Source of the DNA: Pseudopedobacter sp043763845
Lineage (GTDB): Bacteria; Bacteroidota; Bacteroidia; Sphingobacteriales; Sphingobacteriaceae
Direction: 5' to 3'
Assembly: GCA_043763845.1 (NCBI GenBank)
Contig: JAYULE010000134.1
Location: 1-9,914, forward strand
Length of the DNA stretch: 9,914 nucleotides
Made by a program: the position numbers and the translations under genes. Positions 1 through 6,374 of the stretch are shown in pieces. Within the stretch, counting starts at the first letter, position 1. The number at the start of each line of letters is the position of its first letter. The notes below the pieces were generated by a model that was given only the letters and a program-made list of their open reading frames with translations, made no database searches and was not told the origin of the DNA.

Positions 1-75
1 GTAAATTTTATGACTGGAACTAAAGCTAAACGTTTGTGGAAATTTCAGATTTTTGGGTTTTCTAAAAAAATTTAG
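1..75 (+). CDS. possible C-terminal tail of an upstream gene (partial)
   Basis: Frame 1 is open from the window edge to a TAG at 73-75 and would encode about 24 residues ending in a basic, aromatic-rich tail (RLWKFQIFGFSKKI). The other two forward frames close within the first 20 bases or so, so this is the only frame in which a + strand gene could enter the window. It contains an in-frame ATG at 10, so a free-standing 21-residue peptide is formally possible but unsupported. I do not recognise the family. The stretch is too short to separate a real gene end from chance. Confidence 0.2.
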   Translation, partial: VNFMTGTKAKRLWKFQIFGFSKKI

Positions 76-112
76 GGGTTTCCGTTCTGACACTAATTAA
101 TACCAAGGTTAC

Positions 113-139
113 TTGCAATTATTTCGAATTCTATTTTTA
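113..139 (+). promoter_or_regulatory. candidate promoter of the 68-aa gene
   Basis: TTG at 113-115 and TATTTTTA at 132-139 resemble the Bacteroidota -33 (TTTG/TTG) and -7 (TAnnTTTG) elements. The spacer is 16 bases, at the short end of the usual range, and the last base of the -7 is A instead of G. Transcription would start near 146, inside the proposed Zur operator at 142-161, which fits repression by steric block. This is a motif match only. Confidence 0.35.
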
Positions 140-141
140 AA

Positions 142-161
142 AACGTTACAATTGCAACATT
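142..161. promoter_or_regulatory. putative Zur operator 1 (imperfect palindrome)
   Basis: Around the centre at 151/152 the bases gttacaattgcaac (145-158) form an imperfect dyad in which 12 of 14 positions pair, and AA/TT pairs at 142-143 and 160-161 extend it. The core acaattgcaa is shared with the elements at 483-500 and 1857-1873. Its centre lies about 35 bases before the ATG at 187. The assignment to Zur is inferred from this sharing and from the adjacent Fur-family gene. Confidence 0.5.
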
Positions 162-186
162 GTAGCATTAACAATTATTTTTTAAA

Positions 187-393
187 ATGATACCACAAAC
201 ATTTGAGCAATGGAAAAATTGCATTGAAAAGGATTGTAAGATAAACCTTACACAAGAATTTTCTGAACAACGCTTAACAGTATATCAAAATACAGCTTGT
301 GAAGAAACCAAAAAATTTATTTCTCTTTACGGGGCTCAGCACCATATAAATATTGTTTTATGGCTAAATCAAATTAAAAATAGTTTTTACTAA
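187..393 (+). CDS. conserved-looking small protein of unknown function, putative zinc-regulon member
   Basis: The product is a 68-residue soluble protein with no signal peptide or membrane segment. It is rich in charged and aromatic residues, with two Cys (12 and 17) plus one at 38, and a His pair (51-52) in the segment SLYGAQHHINIVLWLNQI. The alternation of hydrophobic and charged residues suggests a small helical domain. It resembles, from memory, short uncharacterised Bacteroidota proteins of the type xxxFEQWKxCI...FISLYG, but I cannot name a family. ATG at 187 is the natural start: it is the first in frame and lies 25 bases after a palindrome shared with the next two genes. It sits 138 bases before the GTPase gene, with its own operator, so it is probably a separate transcript induced under the same condition. 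The Cys/His content allows zinc binding but does not show it. Confidence 0.7.
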   Translation: MIPQTFEQWKNCIEKDCKINLTQEFSEQRLTVYQNTACEETKKFISLYGAQHHINIVLWLNQIKNSFY

Positions 394-482
394 ATATTTT
401 TATACCCCTTGTTAGGCTTATACTCGCCTATAAAATCATTGAATTTATAATCAAAATTTATTAATAAAATTCGCACAAAATA

Positions 483-500
483 TAAATGCAATTGCATTTA
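483..500. promoter_or_regulatory. putative Zur operator 2 (perfect 18-bp palindrome)
   Basis: taaatgcaattgcattta is identical to its own reverse complement over all 18 bases, centred at 491/492 and about 40 bases before the ATG at 532. It is the strongest of three related elements in this window (others at 142-161 and 1857-1873) and probably represents the near-ideal binding sequence for the Fur-family repressor encoded just downstream. The rest of 394-482 is AT-rich intergenic sequence, with only a weak 5-bp hairpin (taggc 413-417 with gccta 426-430) and no convincing terminator. Confidence 0.6.
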
Positions 501-531
501 ATAGCTAAAATCTTACAATCACAAAAAAACT

Positions 532-1731
532 ATGCAAATAAAAAAACTTCCCGTTACCGTACTCAGCGGTTTTTTGGGCACTGGCAAAACCACACTTTTA
601 AACCATATACTTCATAACAAAGAAAACCTGCGTGTAGCCGTTATTGTAAACGATATGAGCGACGTTAATATTGATGCCCAATTGGTTAAAAACGAAGGCA
701 CACTTTCACGTACCGAAGAAAAATTGGTAGAAATGAGTAACGGTTGTATATGTTGCACTTTGCGAGAAGATTTAATGATTGAGGTAGAAAAATTGGCTAA
801 AGAAAACCGCTTCGATTATTTATTGATAGAAAGTACAGGAATATCGGAACCTATACCTGTTGCCCAAACTTTTACTTTCGTGGATGATGAAAAAGGTATA
901 GATTTATCTAAATTTAGCTATGTTGATACTATGGTTACCGTGGTAGATTGTTTAAACTTTTTTAAGGATTTTGGTACCGATGAACGCTTGCAAGACCGTA
1001 ACCTAACCGAAACATTAGAAGATACCCGCACTATTGTAAACCTACTTACCGACCAAATAGAGTTTGCAAACGTAATTATACTTAACAAATCTGATTTGGT
1101 AAAACCTGGCGATGTAAAACTTTTAAAAGCATTAATTAATAAACTAAACCCCGAAGCTAAAATTATTGAAAGCCAATTTTCTAAAATAGATTGTAAACAA
1201 ATACTTAATACAGGTTTGTTTGATTTTGAAACGGCATCAAACTCGGCCGGTTGGATAAAGGAGTTAAACGAAGAGCATACGCCCGAAACCGAAGCGTATG
1301 GCATATCATCAATGGTGTTTAGAAACAACCGCCCTTTTCATCCCGCTCGGTTTACCAAATTTTTGAATGACGATTTTCCTAATAATATTATACGCAGTAA
1401 GGGTTTATTTTGGATGGCTAATGCGCCAAATAATGCTGTAAATTTTTCCCAAGCTGGCGGTTCATCGCGTATGGAAAGTGCGGGTGTATGGTGGGCAAGT
1501 ATGCCTTTTGAAGAACGCATTACTTATCAAGATTTTGTAGAAAACAAAGATTACATAGAAGGGAAATGGACAAAAGATTTTGGCGACCGCTTAAACGAAT
1601 TGGTTTTTATTGCCCAAGATTTTGATAAAGACGATTTGCAAAAGCAACTGGAAGCTTGCTTATTATCCGATGACGAAGTGCTGCTTTACAAAAGCGGTTA
1701 TAGGTTTGATGAGGTTGTAAATGTTTTGTAA
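532..1731 (+). CDS. COG0523 (CobW/ZigA/YciC-type) GTP-binding protein, putative zinc metallochaperone
   Basis: This is a 399-residue G3E-family P-loop GTPase. Visible motifs are Walker A GFLGTGKTT (13-21), the family metal-binding motif GCICC (71-75), ESTGISEP (100-107) and the guanine-specificity motif NKSD (185-188). A CobW C-terminal domain follows from about 255 (YGISSMVFRNNRPFHP). The stretch NDMSDVNIDA (40-49) and the later AGVWWA are typical of the long ZigA/YciC subgroup rather than CobW or UreG. In that subgroup the protein is made under zinc limitation and is thought to hand zinc to essential client enzymes using GTP hydrolysis. The neighbours agree: a perfect palindrome lies 32 bases upstream and a probable zur gene 172 bases downstream. 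The start at 532 places the Walker A at the usual distance from the N-terminus. Family assignment is firm, and zinc as the metal is inferred from subgroup and context. Confidence 0.93.
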   Translation: MQIKKLPVTVLSGFLGTGKTTLLNHILHNKENLRVAVIVNDMSDVNIDAQLVKNEGTLSRTEEKLVEMSNGCICCTLREDLMIEVEKLAKENRFDYLLIESTGISEPIPVAQTFTFVDDEKGIDLSKFSYVDTMVTVVDCLNFFKDFGTDERLQDRNLTETLEDTRTIVNLLTDQIEFANVIILNKSDLVKPGDVKLLKALINKLNPEAKIIESQFSKIDCKQILNTGLFDFETASNSAGWIKELNEEHTPETEAYGISSMVFRNNRPFHPARFTKFLNDDFPNNIIRSKGLFWMANAPNNAVNFSQAGGSSRMESAGVWWASMPFEERITYQDFVENKDYIEGKWTKDFGDRLNELVFIAQDFDKDDLQKQLEACLLSDDEVLLYKSGYRFDEVVNVL

Positions 1732-1856
1732 AAAAACCATTATTATTGTTGCTGCTAATCATAAATTTATTTAAAATACATTTATAAATTTTGTTTAAGT
1801 ATTGGATTTTTAAAGCTCGATAATTTAAGTTTTAACAAGCTTTTTTAATTTTTGTA

Positions 1857-1873
1857 AAAGCAATTGCAATGTT
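1857..1873. promoter_or_regulatory. putative Zur operator 3 (autoregulation of the repressor gene)
   Basis: The sequence aagcaattgcaatgttt contains the 8-bp palindrome gcaattgc (1860-1867), and the core gcaattgca matches the perfect element at 483-500. Its centre (1863/1864) is about 40 bases before the ATG at 1904, the same placement as in front of the GTPase gene. It is less symmetric than operator 2, which would suit weaker, autoregulatory binding. The rest of the 1732-1903 gap is AT-rich and shows no clear terminator. Confidence 0.5.
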
Positions 1874-1903
1874 TATAAACCATTATTTGTAATTTTAAAA
1901 ATT

Positions 1904-2335
1904 ATGCCAGATATTCAAATCCATAATCAATTATTAGCTAAGCACAACCTAAAAATAACAGCACCACGGTTAAGCGTTTTGGCTGTTTTAAACTCGAGGG
2001 AAATGGCAACATCGCAACCTAATTTAGAGCAATTATTGGGCAAGCAAATTGATAGAGTTACCCTTTACCGTACTTTAGCAACTTTCGAAGAAAAAGGAAT
2101 TATACACAAAGTGATGGGCGTAAACGGCACATCAAATTATGCTTTATGTTCTACCGCTTGTACACAACACCAACACCACGACCAACACGTACATTTTAAC
2201 TGTACCCAATGTTTAAATGTTTACTGTTTAGATAAATTGCAAATACCACAACTGCAAATACCTAAAGGTTTTACTACAAATAAAATAGATTTAATGGTAA
2301 GTGGGGTATGTAATAATTGCAATTTGGTGGGTTAA
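1904..2335 (+). CDS. zur: Fur-family transcriptional repressor, probably Zur
   Basis: The 143-residue length is normal for the Fur family. An N-terminal winged helix (about 8-80) contains the recognition helix DRVTLYRTLATFEEKG (50-65), followed by the metal-binding dimerisation domain. The His-rich loop HQHHDQHVHF (89-98) supplies the regulatory-site ligands. Two CxxC pairs, CTQC (100-103) and CNNC (136-139), form the structural zinc site, and C82 and C86 are extra thiols. Zinc rather than iron is inferred because the neighbour is a ZigA-type GTPase and the upstream regions of both genes share a CAATTGCA palindrome. With zinc bound it would repress itself, the GTPase and the 68-residue gene. 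The start codon has no Shine-Dalgarno sequence, as is usual in this phylum. Sequence alone cannot fully exclude Fur or PerR function. Confidence 0.85.
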   Translation: MPDIQIHNQLLAKHNLKITAPRLSVLAVLNSREMATSQPNLEQLLGKQIDRVTLYRTLATFEEKGIIHKVMGVNGTSNYALCSTACTQHQHHDQHVHFNCTQCLNVYCLDKLQIPQLQIPKGFTTNKIDLMVSGVCNNCNLVG

Positions 2336-2365
2336 AAAACTTGTTTTATAAAAAGGTATTTTAAT

Positions 2366-3373
2366 TTAAAAATGCTTAAGCTCATAGTTTGTGCTACGGC
2401 CACCTTCTTTTTCTTGCTGTAAAATATCGTTTTCTATTAAATCTTTAATATCACGCAAAGCGGTATCGGGCGAACATTTGGCTATTTTTGCCCATTTAGA
2501 TGTTTTTAACTTTCCTTCAAAACCATCCAATAGTTTGTTTATTAAAAGTTGTTGTCGGTAATTTAACAGTTTGTTTTGGTTTATTTTCCAAAACTCTGCT
2601 TTACGCAATACTTTTTGTAAAGTGTTTTCTGTTGCAATTAAAGCACCTTTTAAACATAGCAGAAACCAGTTTAACCATTCGGTAATGTCGCCACTACTGT
2701 GTTGAACTTTTTGCAAAACCGCATAATACTGTTTTCTTTCTACCATTATTTGGCCCGACATACTATAAAATCGTTCCGCACTATTATCAGCATAACTAAG
2801 TATCATATCTGTAATAGCTCTAGCAATTCGGCCATTGCCATCGTCGAAGGGGTAAATAATAATGAACCAAAAATGTGCAATTGCAGCTTTTAAAACAGGG
2901 TCTATATTTGTTTCGTTAGCAAGCCAATTAATAAATTTACTCATTTCTAATTTTACTAAATGGGTGTCAACAGCTTCGTAATGAATTTTTTCTTTGCCCA
3001 TTGCTCCCGAAACTATTTGCATTTTACCAGTACGGTAATGGCCTACTTCTATTTTAAACATTCCGCTATAACCTGTTGGAAATAAAGCGGAATGCCATCC
3101 AAATAAACGCTCCTCGGTTAGTGGGTTTTTAAAGTTTTGAGTAGCATCAAGCAGTACATCTACAATGCCTTCAATATTTCTATCGGCCGTTACTAAGCCT
3201 GCGTTTTCTATCCCTAATCGCCTTGCAATTGACGAACGAACTTGTTGGTAATTAAGATTTTCTCCTTCAATTTCCGATGATTTTACAACATCAAGTGTTA
3301 GGGTTGTTAGTGTAGCCTCTTCTTTTGCTAAAAAACCAAGGGCGTTCATTTGTCCCGAAATTTTACCTTGCAA
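2366..3373 (-). CDS. Fic-family protein (DUF4172 type) with catalytic His replaced by Tyr; start uncertain, possibly decaying
   Basis: The coordinates use a TTG start and give 335 residues. Fic proteins transfer AMP or related groups to target side chains. A class II inhibitory motif SSEIEG (32-37, pattern S/TxxxEG/N) is present. A flap-like segment GHYRTGKMQIVSG lies at 111-123. The Fic motif reads YPFDDGNGRIAR (174-185), where the family has HPFxDGNGRxxR: codon TAC at 2854-2852 replaces the catalytic His, while the nucleotide-binding GNGR is intact. The C-terminal 280-335 segment looks like a winged helix (TSKWAKIAKCSPDTALRDI). Homology clearly continues upstream of 3373: the same frame reads YIYEYKNWPNFSW and on to GEVRHLQG from about 3454, typical of DUF4172, but no ATG, GTG or TTG lies between the TAA at 3499-3497 and 3373. 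An ATT at 3451-3449 is the best-placed non-standard start. The gene is convergent with the repressor gene (30 bases) and divergent from ftsK. It may be an inactive enzyme retained as a regulator, or an early pseudogene. Confidence 0.8.
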   Translation of the reverse strand: MQGKISGQMNALGFLAKEEATLTTLTLDVVKSSEIEGENLNYQQVRSSIARRLGIENAGLVTADRNIEGIVDVLLDATQNFKNPLTEERLFGWHSALFPTGYSGMFKIEVGHYRTGKMQIVSGAMGKEKIHYEAVDTHLVKLEMSKFINWLANETNIDPVLKAAIAHFWFIIIYPFDDGNGRIARAITDMILSYADNSAERFYSMSGQIMVERKQYYAVLQKVQHSSGDITEWLNWFLLCLKGALIATENTLQKVLRKAEFWKINQNKLLNYRQQLLINKLLDGFEGKLKTSKWAKIAKCSPDTALRDIKDLIENDILQQEKEGGRSTNYELKHF

Positions 3374-3484
3374 ATGTCTTACTTCGCCAAATATGGCATT
3401 TATAGCTTCATCTTTCCAGCTAAAGTTAGGCCAGTTTTTATACTCATAAATATATTTTGCTACAGTTTTTAAATTAACTTGCGA

Positions 3485-3492
3485 TAAATATA
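3485..3492 (-). promoter_or_regulatory. candidate -7 element of the fic gene
   Basis: On the - strand 3492-3485 reads TATATTTA, one base from TAnnTTTG. A TTTG (3510-3507) lies upstream inside the palindrome, but only 14 bases away, shorter than usual. Transcription would begin near 3479, leaving room only for a start codon below that point. This fits the conserved protein N-terminus beginning near 3454. Confidence 0.3.
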
Positions 3493-3495
3493 CGG

Positions 3496-3525
3496 TTTAT
3501 TCTCCGCAAATTTGCGGAGAATAAA
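3496..3525. promoter_or_regulatory. perfect 30-bp palindrome in the fic promoter, putative operator
   Basis: The arm tttattctccgcaaa (3496-3510) is followed immediately by its exact reverse complement (3511-3525) with no spacer, so all 15 pairs match. The GC-rich part, tctccgca with tgcggaga, stands out from the AT-rich surroundings. A zero-length loop makes a transcription terminator unlikely and a binding site for a symmetric dimer likely. It covers the expected -33 region of the fic gene, so a bound protein would block transcription. The fic product has a predicted C-terminal winged helix, so it is the first candidate for binding here. Confidence 0.7.
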
Positions 3526-3533
3526 TTATTTAA

Positions 3534-3541
3534 TCTCCGCA
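3534..3541. promoter_or_regulatory. third half-site of the fic-promoter element
   Basis: tctccgca is repeated exactly here, 33 bases from the copy at 3501-3508, which is about three helical turns, so both lie on the same face of the DNA. This suggests cooperative binding next to the 30-bp palindrome. Confidence 0.5.
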
Positions 3542-3706
3542 TTTTTTGAAATAAAACAGCAGTTTTGTTATAATAATAAAATTATTAAACGGAGTGTTTT
3601 GCTATAAGCCCTGTTCAAATTCAAAAAAGTTTAAGGTAGAAACTTAGCTAGTTTAGCAAAAAACAAATCCCTTTAATATTTATAAAATAATTACTAAGCC
3701 AGATGT
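3542..3706. other. AT-rich intergenic spacer between divergent fic and ftsK promoters
   Basis: The gap between the usable fic start and ftsK is 369 bases. Its left part is unannotated fic coding sequence and operator. The remaining 165 bases hold only AT-rich sequence and a few short weak dyads. I see no credible small ORF, RNA gene or terminator. Confidence 0.5.
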
Positions 3707-3714
3707 TATATTTG
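3707..3714 (+). promoter_or_regulatory. candidate -7 element of ftsK
   Basis: TATATTTG matches the Bacteroidota -7 consensus TAnnTTTG at every fixed base. No good TTTG is seen at the expected distance upstream. Transcription would start near 3720, about 22 bases before the GTG at 3743, which supports that GTG as the translation start. Confidence 0.45.
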
Positions 3715-3742
3715 TTGCAATAAACGTTTTCTAAAAAAGCTT

Positions 3743-6301
3743 GTGAGAGTAAATCAAATAAAATCGAATACCCTAAAAACCGAGCCAGTTGTAAGCGAGG
3801 ATGATCAAACACAATCTGCGAAAGCAAAAATAAAGGCCGTAAACTTTTTTCCAAACATTCAGTTTAATAATGAAAGAGCAGTTAAAATTTCAGGTTTATT
3901 TTTGCTTTTGTTGGCATTATATTTTTTGGTGGCATTCACATCTTACCTGTTTTCGTGGGAAGATGATCAAAGCTATGTAATAGATGCTAATGGGGGCTGG
4001 AACAATTTATTTAAAACTCTTGCAGAATTAAAAACTACCCCTTCAATTAATCCTAACATACAAAATTGGGCTGGTAAACTGGGGGCATTGTTGGCGCATC
4101 AGTTTATATATGAGTGGTTTGGCGTTGCTTCGTTTATTTTTGTAGCCATTTTTGTGGTGCTAGGTTACCGCCTGTTGTTTAAAGTAAAATTATACTCGAT
4201 ACCCAAAACACTGGGTTATGGTTTTTTCTTTTTAGTAGCTATATCTTTAACTATTGCTTTTTTTCACGGTTTTGTGTCAGACTATCCGCACTTTTTAGAG
4301 GGCGAATTTGGCTTTTGGGCAAACCTATTATTGCAGGCACAAATTGGTGGTGCAGGTACAGCAGGTATTATTGCTTTCGCCTTTTTAACTTGTTTAATTA
4401 TAGCCTATAATATTGATTTTAAAATCCCCAAAAGGGAAAAGAAAGTTTTATTGGTTGATAATTTTGATGCTGATGAAGCAGAAAATGAGGAATTAGAAGA
4501 AGAACAGGAGGAAGAAGATTTTGATGAACTAAACTCTCCTTTTAGAGAGGAATTACCCAAACCATTTACTGATAATAAATTAAAAAATAACCCCGTAAAG
4601 CCTGTTTTTATGCAGGAAATGGAAGTGGAAAACACACTTGAGATAGAGGAAGAATTTGTAGAACAAACCTTATATCCATCGCCATTTAAAGAGGATGAGC
4701 CTGAACATGCGGGAGAATTAAATTTACAAGTAGAAAAAACTGATGATGAGCGAACTGCCGATGATTTGGTTACCGAGTTTGGTTTGTTTGACCCAACTCT
4801 GGATTTAGCGAGTTATAAAAATCCGACTTTAGAACTTTTAGAACAATACAGTAGCAATAAAATTTCGGTTGATGCTTCGGAATTAGAATCGAACAAAAAT
4901 AAAATTGTTGAAACCCTTAACAATTATAAAATTGATATTGATAAAATAAAAGCTACTATTGGGCCAACGGTTACCCTTTACGAAATAATACCTGCCCCAG
5001 GTGTACGTATTTCTAAAATTAAAAACCTAGAAGACGATATTGCTTTAAGTTTAGCCGCTTTGGGCATACGTATTATTGCGCCAATGCCGGGCAAGGGTAC
5101 AATTGGTATTGAAGTGCCTAATTTACACCCCGAAATGGTGGCTATGCGCTCTATTATTGCTACCGAAAAGTTTCAGAATACTACTATGGATTTGCCAATT
5201 GCTTTGGGTAAAACCATTTCGAACGAGGTATTTATTGCCGATTTAGCCAAAATGCCCCATCTTTTGGTTGCTGGGGCTACTGGGCAAGGTAAATCGGTAG
5301 GTATAAACACTATACTGGTTTCGTTGCTGTATAAAAAGCACCCTTCGCAATTAAAATTTGTTTTGGTTGATCCTAAAAAGGTGGAACTTACTCTATTTAA
5401 AAAAATTGAACGTCATTTTTTAGCCAAACTTCCAGGCGAAGATGATGCTATTATAACTGATACAAAAAAAGTAATTAACACCTTGAATTCGTTGTGTATA
5501 GAAATGGATCAACGTTACGATTTGTTGAAAGATGCTGGCGTACGAAACCTAAAAGAATACAACGAAAAATTTGTAAAACGTAAGCTAAACCCTAATAACG
5601 GTCATAAATATTTACCATTTATTGTTTTGGTTATTGATGAGTTTGCCGATTTAATGATGACTGCTGGCAAAGAAGTTGAAACCCCAATAGCTAGGTTAGC
5701 GCAACTGGCAAGGGCTATTGGGATACACTTGGTTTTGGCAACACAAAGGCCATCGGTTAATATTATTACGGGTACTATTAAGGCAAACTTCCCCGCTAGG
5801 TTGGCATTTAGGGTAACGTCAAAAATAGATTCGAGAACGATTTTAGATAGCGGAGGTGCCGATCAACTAATTGGTAAAGGCGATATGCTTTTATCAACCG
5901 GTAGCGATTTAATTAGATTGCAATGTGCCTTTGTTGATACACCAGAGGTTGACCGAGTAACCGAATATATTGGCAACCAAAGGGGATATTCATCGGCTTA
6001 TATACTTCCCGAGTTTGTGGGCGACGATGGTGAGGGCAGTAGCACAAAAGATTTTGATGCTGGTAGTAAAGATGCTCTATTTGAAGATGCAGCCCGTTTA
6101 ATTGTTTTACATCAACAAGGGTCAACATCATTAATTCAACGAAAAATGAAACTGGGCTATAACAGGGCTGGCCGTATTATGGACCAACTAGAAGGTGCCG
6201 GCATTGTTGGCCCTTTTGAAGGAAGCAAAGCGAGAGAAGTTTTGATACCCGATGAGTACGCCTTAGAACAGTTTTTAGATAATTTGAGCAGTAAAGGATA
6301 G
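3743..6301 (+). CDS. ftsK: FtsK/SpoIIIE-type septal DNA translocase
   Basis: This 852-residue membrane-anchored hexameric ATPase pumps chromosomal DNA through the closing division septum and supports dimer resolution and divisome assembly. Four N-terminal membrane segments are visible near 50-70, 125-147, 157-177 and 203-224. A charged linker follows, with the run EELEEEQEEED (249-259). The alpha domain lies near 365-460. The RecA-like motor has Walker A GATGQGKS (511-518), Walker B VLVIDEF with D632 and E633, and the conserved TQRPSVNIITGTIKANFPAR from about 667. The C-terminal gamma winged helix (about 775-838) recognises the DNA polarity sequences. Start: GTG at 3743 is chosen because no ATG lies between the in-frame TAA at 3695-3697 and the first membrane segment, and a -7 element sits just upstream. 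Length and layout are usual for the phylum. It is followed by glycan genes rather than the lolA-like gene I would expect from other Bacteroidota. Confidence 0.97.
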   Translation: MRVNQIKSNTLKTEPVVSEDDQTQSAKAKIKAVNFFPNIQFNNERAVKISGLFLLLLALYFLVAFTSYLFSWEDDQSYVIDANGGWNNLFKTLAELKTTPSINPNIQNWAGKLGALLAHQFIYEWFGVASFIFVAIFVVLGYRLLFKVKLYSIPKTLGYGFFFLVAISLTIAFFHGFVSDYPHFLEGEFGFWANLLLQAQIGGAGTAGIIAFAFLTCLIIAYNIDFKIPKREKKVLLVDNFDADEAENEELEEEQEEEDFDELNSPFREELPKPFTDNKLKNNPVKPVFMQEMEVENTLEIEEEFVEQTLYPSPFKEDEPEHAGELNLQVEKTDDERTADDLVTEFGLFDPTLDLASYKNPTLELLEQYSSNKISVDASELESNKNKIVETLNNYKIDIDKIKATIGPTVTLYEIIPAPGVRISKIKNLEDDIALSLAALGIRIIAPMPGKGTIGIEVPNLHPEMVAMRSIIATEKFQNTTMDLPIALGKTISNEVFIADLAKMPHLLVAGATGQGKSVGINTILVSLLYKKHPSQLKFVLVDPKKVELTLFKKIERHFLAKLPGEDDAIITDTKKVINTLNSLCIEMDQRYDLLKDAGVRNLKEYNEKFVKRKLNPNNGHKYLPFIVLVIDEFADLMMTAGKEVETPIARLAQLARAIGIHLVLATQRPSVNIITGTIKANFPARLAFRVTSKIDSRTILDSGGADQLIGKGDMLLSTGSDLIRLQCAFVDTPEVDRVTEYIGNQRGYSSAYILPEFVGDDGEGSSTKDFDAGSKDALFEDAARLIVLHQQGSTSLIQRKMKLGYNRAGRIMDQLEGAGIVGPFEGSKAREVLIPDEYALEQFLDNLSSKG

Positions 6302-6328
6302 TTTTTAATCATCTAAAATATAATCACT

Positions 6329-6357
6329 TTTGTTAGTATTAAAGGCTTATAAATTTT
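6329..6357 (+). promoter_or_regulatory. candidate promoter of the glycosyltransferase/flippase pair
   Basis: TTTG at 6329-6332 and TAAATTTT at 6350-6357 fit the -33 and -7 elements of this phylum with a 17-base spacer and one mismatch in the -7. Transcription would start near 6363, about 12 bases before the ATG at 6375. It suggests the pair is transcribed separately from ftsK, although read-through cannot be excluded because no terminator is visible after 6301. Confidence 0.45.
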
Positions 6358-6374
6358 TTACTTTTTAACAATAC

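Noticed and set aside
31..92. Repeated gggttttc / ggggtttcc and flanking tcaga / tctga, as a possible insertion-sequence end.
   Set aside because: The G-rich copies are direct and imperfect, the flanking dyad is only 5 bp, and no transposase or target duplication is visible.
918..1520. Open frames on the - strand opposite the GTPase gene.
   Set aside because: They lie fully inside a well-supported gene, encode no recognisable motif and have no promoter of their own.
2336..2365. Possible bidirectional terminator between the convergent zur and fic genes.
   Set aside because: Only A/T-run pairings such as aaaac/gtttt with a 2-base loop are present; none is a credible terminator hairpin.
3601..3640. 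gttcaaattc near 3612-3621 resembles a tRNA T-loop.
   Set aside because: No matching acceptor, D or anticodon stems can be built around it, so it is a chance match.
3648..3854. Open frame on the - strand over the start of ftsK.
   Set aside because: It overlaps the ftsK start and its -7 element and has no recognisable protein features.
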